Assembly: GCA_011763485.2 (NCBI GenBank)
Contig: JAANSK020144456.1
Span: forward strand, 1-25,794
Length of the DNA stretch: 25,794 bases
Source of the DNA: Isoetes engelmannii
Taxonomy: Eukaryota > Streptophyta > Lycopodiopsida > Isoetales > Isoetaceae
Direction of reading: 5' to 3'
A model generated the notes under the pieces. That model made no database searches. It had not been told where the DNA came from and saw nothing but the letters and a program-made list of their open reading frames with translations. This document shows positions 20,041-25,794 of the stretch, in pieces. The stretch's first letter is position 1; every line of letters starts with the position of its first letter. Both the position numbers and the translations under genes were made by a program.

Positions 20041-20355
20041 ATAAGGCAGGTGGCATAGTGATATACTACACAGTCCATCAACAATCACACATGCTACATG
20101 CAGGAGAGGAGAGAGTGCAAATTTCATCCTCTAGCAAAAAAAACGATGTTATGTTTAAGAGGAATTGGGTGTAACATTTGTACTATAATTTGACATGTAT
20201 GCTATATAACGTCCAAGGATATATTTCAAGGAGGTGAATAGTTGTGTTACAAGAAGTAATTTCGAATATTAACAATGTTTCTTTTGATACAGAAGCTGAA
20301 ATAAGCTCCTTTCTTCCTGCCTTCACAACATCTTGAACCAATCCAATCGAGGAGG
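20041..20355. other. 3' flank of PGRL1
   Basis: Probably 3' UTR for the first 150-200 bp, AT-rich, then unassigned sequence. No second gene is visible. Confidence 0.4.
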
Positions 20356-20505
20356 ATTGCCATCACTATGTAGTTCCTCTCCTCCAATACAAGTCTCACC
20401 TCCAATCTATTATTATGATCAAACCAATCGATTGCCATCACTACTTAGTTCCTCTCCTCCAATACAAGTCTCACCTCCACTCTATTATTATGATCAAACC
20501 AAATT
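20356..20505. repeat. Two tandem 75-bp units
   Basis: ATTGCCATCACTATGTAGTT at 20356 and ATTGCCATCACTACTTAGTT at 20431 start two nearly identical 75-bp units. The period is a multiple of three, so a frame rich in Ser, Pro and Tyr runs through both, but it has no start context or domain and is not called a gene. Confidence 0.9.
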
Positions 20506-20916
20506 CCATTACTGCACAATTTCAATCAGTTGTGTCATGTTAAATATTTGTTACAAAAAGCAAGCTTAGTAGAAGGTCCACTTGAATGAGATGAGGAAGT
20601 GGATATGATGCTAATATTGGCCATCAGTTTTAGGTCTTAATTGTTATAGATGGATGTGAAATGATCAACAATTCGATATCTATATGATCTTAAGTTCAAG
20701 AGGACATGCAATACAAAGTGAATGAGAACAGGACCTATAGAGGCATGGTGTGTCTCATAGACCAGTTGGTCTCTAGTGGATATAAAAAATGTCTCTCTTC
20801 TTCTCTTGGAAAAACAAGGGGGCAAAAGATTAAAAAGAAAAGAAAAGACGAGAAGCAAGAGACCAATCTTGTTGGTGGACACATCAAAGCTGGTCACTAT
20901 GTTAGGTCCTAGCCAT
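20506..20916. other. Intergenic, nothing recognised
   Basis: There is a purine-rich patch at about 20820-20860. No gene is supported. Confidence 0.5.
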
Positions 20917-20930
20917 TTCGTTTGGACCAA

Positions 20931-21609
20931 AGTTTCTTGGTTCCAAAAGTCTCTCCTCGACACTGAAATCTTCTTAGACCTTTCAGCCTCTTTGTGATCT
21001 TACTTCTAGTATTGTTATCCCTTTGATTTTACTCCTGATCCTTCTGTAGTGATACATGCTTCAACTATGACTGCAGCGGTCTTCCTTGTGACGTAGCTTC
21101 TTTAGCTGCTCTCATAGTACATCTCCGTGTATTTCTGCCTTTGTCCTCCCGCCAGTTATACCCTTGATACTGTGTCACTTGTTCTCCATGTTGATTCATC
21201 ATCTCTTATGCAGTGTGAGGTAAAGGTTGTTGAGCCTTTCCTTTCTGATTTGATTCTGCGTCGATCATCACCAGATGTGGTTCATCCTGTTTCAGAAGTA
21301 TTTGATGTGGAGATGTCCTATTGTGCAATTGTGCCTTTTGTTTTTTAATGCTGCTAGTTCCCTTCAGCAATCTAAGAGTATTATCAATAAGGATGATGGC
21401 TGGAAACGTGTTCCCCTTATGAAACGAGCTCTAGCAATTCATATTGCTAATTTAGAATTAGAATTAGGGGTTTGTAATGTATATTTGAGGCTCTTAGGCA
21501 ACTTTGTAGAGAAGGACTGTTTTTTCCCTTTGGGTTTTAGACCTGTACCACTTATGTATTTAATTTCATTATTGAATGAAGAATATATCTGTTGTCCTTC
21601 AAAAAAAAA
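20931..21609 (+). mobile_element. Poly(A)-tailed retro-insertion with target-site duplication
   Basis: The segment ends in a nine-A tail (21601-21609). It is flanked by TTCGTTTGGACCAA at 20917-20930 and TTCGCTTGGACCAA at 21610-21623, a 14-bp duplication with one difference. This is the signature of LINE-driven target-primed integration. The insert is about 680 bp. It contains fragments that look once-coding, such as a stretch at about 21154-21345 ending in TAA, and GWKRVPL near 21400. The last 150 bp resemble an AT-rich 3' UTR. It is either a 5'-truncated L1-type element or a processed copy of a cellular transcript. I do not recognise the source. Confidence 0.65.
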
Positions 21610-21624
21610 TTCGCTTGGACCAAG

Positions 21625-21974
21625 AGCCAGTTCATGTTTTTCTTGGTCGTTGTACAATGGACAATAAGGGCAGCAATTAGGCCTAATATTTGGATTGTCC
21701 CTTGTTAAGTGGAAATTTGTTTAGGGGAGGGTGGGTTTGGGCATCTTGAGGCTTATTCTGAGCATATTTAATCATCTAACGGCTATGATTACTAGTTCAT
21801 TTGCTGGTGGTAAAATTTTTTTCAGTATTTTCTAAATATAGCATTGGCAAAGGTTTTTGGCTTTTTTTTCGCGGTGAAAATATTTTAGGTCCACCAGTAT
21901 TTTCATTTTATTTCACGTAGATAGTTATACTAAGTTCGCAATGGTTCACAATGGTTCTCGAATAATATCCTCCT
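21625..21974. other. Intergenic, nothing recognised
   Basis: No gene, RNA or repeat partner is supported. Confidence 0.5.
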
Positions 21975-22114
21975 AGAGAGAATAAAAACTAGAAAGAGAG
22001 AGAAACTAGAGAAAGGAACTAGAGAGAGAATAAAGAGAGAGAAACTAAAGAGAATAAAGAACGAAACTAGAGAGAGAACCCATAGAGAGAGACTAGAGAG
22101 ACTAGAGAGAGAGA
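21975..22114. repeat. GAGA/ACTAGAGAGA array, left part
   Basis: Irregular repeats of AGAGAGAAACTAGAGA and AGAGAATAAAG type. The same kind of array resumes at 24929, immediately beyond the other end of the LINE, so this is probably one array split by that insertion. Confidence 0.85.
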
Positions 22115-24928
22115 GAAATGAAATGAAATGAAATGAAATCATATTATTGTCTGTGAGACCATCAGGTCTAGAAGACATGTTTAATACATAAAAAATAATC
22201 AACTTGTTCATCCTTATCTGTCATACAATGACATCATCAGGCTCACTCCCCTCTATTTCATAAATATCCAGCAAGAACTTATAATTTTTAACAATAACTT
22301 CTCTAATCTTCAATACTTCAAGTAAATAATTACTGACGTTCATTGTTGGTAACCTGAAAAAGTCCTCCAATGTGATGTCCTGGGAAATGGAAAATCTATT
22401 CCTCAAACTCTGATACGTTGGGCATTGCAAGATTAAATGCTCTTCGTCTTCAATTGCGTCCTCCCCACATACTTTACATGTTCTTCTTTCTCTAGGCACA
22501 TTCCCCCACCTCCCTACTTCCACCCCTAAGTAATGTGAGCTCAATCGCATTCTACATATCAAATGTCTTTTATAATAAGACCCCTTCCCTCTAAGATGTG
22601 GAGCTTCTACGAGATTCGGATTCACCTTCTGCATATAATATTGCATCTTTACTCCTGGGTTTATCCATAGTTTCCTGTTCATATTTTGTCTTATCCATTC
22701 ATACAGTTCCCCTTGATCTTCGGGTGCATCATCTAAGCTCGTATCCCATTTCTGGAGCCATTTAATGATATCTGCATACCAACCCTTCAAACTGCTTTGC
22801 ACCATTGCTAATACTGGTAGTCTACTTCTTTTCATTGCCTGTACTTTCCGCAAGTATTTCAGAGTTTGGTTTCCCCTTCTATATGTAATAATCCTGTATC
22901 TGCAAGCATCATTGGGTAGGGGGTTTGCATTTTGACCCCTAGTTCAGTCAATAAAAACTTCTTTTGTACTTTTTCTACTCGCTTCCACATCTCTAATGAC
23001 AGTCCGGGTCCCCACACTTCACATCCATAAAGCACCACACTTCTTACCAGGACTTTATATAACGTCCTTTTCATTTCCCAATCAACCACTTCTGCCTTAT
23101 GACATCTTTTCTGTAAAGCATAAAGGGCTTTAATCCCAACATCTACTCTCTGCTCTACAACCTTACTCCATCCATAATTATGATCTACAATCAATCCCAG
23201 ATACTTATATGTGTTACATATTTCAATTTCCTCCCCTTTATAGTAAAACTTAAAATCTGGATTCCTTTTGCCGAATACCAACATTTTAGTCTTACTAAGA
23301 TTTACTTTCATGCTCATAGCATCACAGAAAGAAGCGAGTGCTTCAATACGTTTTTGCATATCATCAGCATTTCTAGCAAGCATCACAATATCATCAGCAT
23401 ATAACAAAAGGAGCAATACGTACCCAGCTATTGTTGTGCCATTCCCTCCATTTTCCTTGGTTAATATAAATTCCAAACAGCGTTGGAGAAAGAGGACATC
23501 CTTGTTTTACTCCCATATTGCTGATTACTTCTTCTTTACGTACTTCGCTCATTGGGAAAGATAGCCGTACAATAACCCTTTGATAGAGTTGAGCAACTGC
23601 ACCTTTCAATTCAGTAGGGACTCCAATATTACTCATATACTCCCAAATATCTTTTCTTCTAACCATGTCAAATGCCTTGTTTAGATCCACAAATAGAGCA
23701 AATAGTGGTATTTTGGTCTTCTTAACTGCATCCGTAACAGCCCGCATTGTAACCAAATGGTCCATTGTAGACCTTGTAGGGCGAAAACCTGCTTGCCCTT
23801 CTGCTCTCTTTCCATTTGCTTCTGTCTAGCGACTTAGTTTTTGCTCCACTATAGTGGCAAATAATTTAGCAAAAAGGCTAGTAATCATAACCATTCTGTA
23901 GTTATTGGGATCATGTTTATTCCCTGCTTTATAAATAGGGGCTGCCCTATTTACTTGCCAAGTATCAGGTATCCCATTTATAAGTGCATCATTCAGCATA
24001 TGCGTTATGACTTGCATAACCGAGTCCCCTGCCCACTTTACCATCTCTGCCACTAAACCTTGTGCATCCTTTGCTCTGCCATTTGATAATTTCTTAATCC
24101 CTTCATAAACATCATTTTTGGATAGAATGAGGTGTGGGCTGCTTACTACAAAATTATCCTCTATCCCATCAAAGTAATAGAGTTTTCTTACCTGGCCCAT
24201 CAGTTCATCTGCATTAAGTTGACAATCTACTCCTTTTGTTTGCTTGAGACGGTTCCAAAAGCGTTTGGGCCTTAGCAGGTCATACAACAACTCTGTTTAT
24301 TTATTTTGCAAATATGCCCGTCTTTTCCTCCTTATCAACTTGCGTTCCACTCTCAATTCTGATTTCTGCTCATTTTTTGCCTCCTTAAATTCAATCCTTT
24401 TTATTTTGCATTCATTATCATACCAGCCCTTGCATGGGAGACCTAACAATTGTCTCTTGGACACAAAACATGCAGTTGCACTTTCAATTAACATCTTAGT
24501 CAATTCAACATCTATTTCTTTAGCAGAAGTTGGCCACTCAACGTCATTTGCCCTAGCTTCACAACATTTTTTGTATGCATCCCTTTTATTCGGTCTCATA
24601 TATATGCTTGCCAGCTTTACTTTGTGTTCCTGTCGCATTTCCTCTTTTGTATATTCAAATGCAACACAATCGGATAATGGTCTGAGTCCGCATGTGTGTC
24701 ATCCACATAAAAATCAGCAATATTATTCACCATTGGAATAGCTGCTATCGCCATATCCACAACACTTACGCCCCTTCCTTGTGACCCAACAGATGTACAT
24801 TTGCCTGATAAGGGGAATTTTTTTATCCCATTAAGTACAATGAGATTTAATCCGCTACACATATTCAGCAAGTGTCCCCCTTGTGATTGCATATCACAAT
24901 CATCTTCACTGCTTCTATTCCATCCTGC
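22115..24928 (-). mobile_element. Younger LINE, 5'-truncated, with 3' hairpin and (GAAAT)n tail
   Basis: A 2.8-kb non-LTR retrotransposon copy on the minus strand. It runs from the middle of the endonuclease domain (24928) through the reverse transcriptase and a C-terminal zinc-knuckle region. The short 3' UTR contains a hairpin at about 22148-22175, where AGACC/GGTCT surrounds ATCA inside outer GTCT/AGAC arms. The tail is five GAAAT units on the + strand (22115-22139). Both sides abut GAGA repeats, so target-site duplications cannot be told apart from the array. About five lesions break the reading frame. Clade by eye: APE-endonuclease LINE, L1-like or related. Confidence 0.9.
22221..24928 (-). 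pseudogene. LINE ORF2 remnant, few lesions
   Basis: The endonuclease C-terminus has LNLIVLNG, SVVDMAIAAIP and DSDHYPIVLHL (24900-24640). The reverse transcriptase has NGRAKDAQGLVAEMVKWAG and PNNYR upstream, then motif A FVDLNKAFD (about 23668-23694), motif B GVKQGCPLSPTLFGIYI (about 23470-23520) and motif C YADDIVMLA (around 23380-23401), all with catalytic residues kept. The C-terminus carries CKVCGEDAIEDEEHLILQC (about 22425-22485), a C-x2-C-x9-H-x4-C knuckle. The frame changes near 24640, 23470 and 22860, and stops lie at 24294-24296 and 23823-23825. It cannot make a complete protein but is much better preserved than the LINE at 10201-13445. Confidence 0.9.
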
Positions 24929-25300
24929 AGAGAGAGAGAGAGAGAGAGAGAAACTACAGAGAGAATAAAAAGAGAGAGAATTATGAGAGGGAGAGAAATT
25001 AGTGAGAGAATAGAGAAAGAAACTAGAGAGAAAAATTAGCTAGATAGAGAAACTAGAGAGAGAATAGAGAGAGACTAGAGAAAGAATAGGGAGAGACGAA
25101 CTAGAGTAGAAAACTAGAGAGAGAAAGACACTAGAGAGAGAATAGGAAGAGAGAATAGAGAGAGAGACTAGAGAGAGAAACTAGAGAGACAATGGAAAAA
25201 GAAACTAGAGACATAATACAGAGAGAGAGACTAGAGAGAGAAGCTAGAGAGAGAAACTAGAGACAAAAATTAGAGAGAGTGACTAGAGAGAGAAACTAGA
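24929..25300. repeat. GAGA/ACTAGAGAGA array, right part
   Basis: About 370 bp of irregular AGAGAGAGAAACTAGAGAGA-type units. It starts abruptly at the truncated 5' end of the LINE and ends in the (GGA)n run. The units match those at 21975-22114. Confidence 0.9.
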
Positions 25301-25355
25301 GGAGGAGGAGGAGGAGGAGGAGGAGGAGGAGGAGGGTTTTTAACGTCACGCCACT
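25301..25355 (-). repeat. (GGA)n tail with minimal retroelement terminus
   Basis: A (GGA)n run at 25301-25335 is followed by GTTTTTAACGTCACGCCACT. The first 12 bases after the run are identical to the junction at 7821. Only about 20 bp of the terminus are present before GAGA sequence resumes. Confidence 0.5.
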
Positions 25356-25360
25356 AGAGA

Positions 25361-25430
25361 GAAATGAAATGAAATGTATTATATTACGTCTACGGAGGCC
25401 TATCAGACCTATGGGACGTTCCATGTTCCA
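25361..25430 (-). mobile_element. LINE 3' end with hairpin and (GAAAT)n tail
   Basis: Three GAAAT units (25361-25375) are followed by TATTATATTACGTCTACGG and a hairpin at 25388-25417. Outer GTC/GAC arms are visible, with AGG..CCT inside. Layout and tail match the 3' end of the LINE at 22115-24928. No reverse transcriptase coding is found up to the window end, so either the copy is short or its body is too diverged to see. Confidence 0.6.
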
Positions 25431-25616
25431 CATATCTATTTATTAAATTCGGTTTTTCTGGCGTGCCGAAAACTTTTTGGAATTTTTTCTTAATTTGATT
25501 TCCTATGATTTCGTGTTTTGGCCGCCGGAAAAAAAATACCGATCTTCCAGAAATCGGGCAAAATTTTTTAGCCTTGATTTTGGGTTCCAATTTTGCCCCT
25601 TTCTAACTCCCCCCTT
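25431..25616. other. Unassigned AT-rich sequence
   Basis: Possibly the continuation of the LINE fragment; no coding motif is visible. Confidence 0.4.
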
Positions 25617-25744
25617 ACATGCATGCTTGCATGCTCGCATGGCTCGCATGCTCGGCGTGCATGCTTGCATGGCTTGCATGCTCACATGGCTTGCATGCTC
25701 GCATGGCTGCATGGCATGCATGCATGCTTGCATAGCTTGCATGG
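25617..25744. repeat. GCATGC/GCTTGCATG minisatellite
   Basis: About 128 bp of short units such as GCATGCTTGCATGC and GCTCGCATGG. The alternating purine-pyrimidine pattern is compatible with Z-DNA or cruciform formation. Confidence 0.9.
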
Positions 25745-25794
25745 TCAAGGGACTAGCTAGCTATAAAGATGCTCGGGGGAGATGCCCGATTCTT

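Overview
The window is nuclear DNA from a land plant. It is gene-poor and repeat-rich: I can support two host genes in 25.8 kb, and most of the recognisable remainder is transposon debris and tandem repeats. The two genes are PGRL1, a thylakoid protein of cyclic electron flow, and a DUF4408/DUF761-type membrane protein known from vascular plants. With compact introns (66-364 bp) in a TE-rich setting, a seed-free vascular plant such as a fern or lycophyte is my best guess. This is inference; no marker in the window settles it.

Layout. 1-2.5 kb: copy 1 of a foldback/TIR element (412-705), an old LINE 3' end (1170-1420) and a weak SINE-like head (about 1941-2060). 2.5-3.4 kb: the single-exon DUF4408/DUF761 gene. 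3.9-5.7 kb: two LINE 3' ends, a strong foldback (4514-4611), and copy 2 of the foldback/TIR element (5357-5647). 5.7-10.2 kb: no gene, several local duplications, a (GGA)n-tailed retroelement end, and a palindrome cluster. 10.2-13.45 kb: a heavily mutated LINE on the minus strand. 13.48-14.23 kb: a purine-strand array. 14.2-17.6 kb: no gene, two short tandem duplications and a tRNA-like T-arm. 17.66-20.04 kb: PGRL1 in 11 exons, apparently intact. 20.3-21.6 kb: a 75-bp tandem duplication and a 0.68-kb poly(A) retro-insertion with target-site duplications. 22.1-24.9 kb: a younger, 5'-truncated minus-strand LINE sitting inside a GAGA-type array. 25.3-25.8 kb: another LINE 3' end and a CATGC minisatellite.

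The two genes show no sign of working together. The most coherent unusual signals are two. One is a group of LINE 3' ends that each carry a small hairpin followed by a different short tandem tail (GAATA, GAAAT, GGA or GAA on the + strand), as expected of stringent 3'-end recognition. The other is a composite element in two copies, with a long hairpin joined to a TIR unit and the terminal motif used three times. The first intron of PGRL1 is also notable: it is 78 nt, divisible by three and free of stops.
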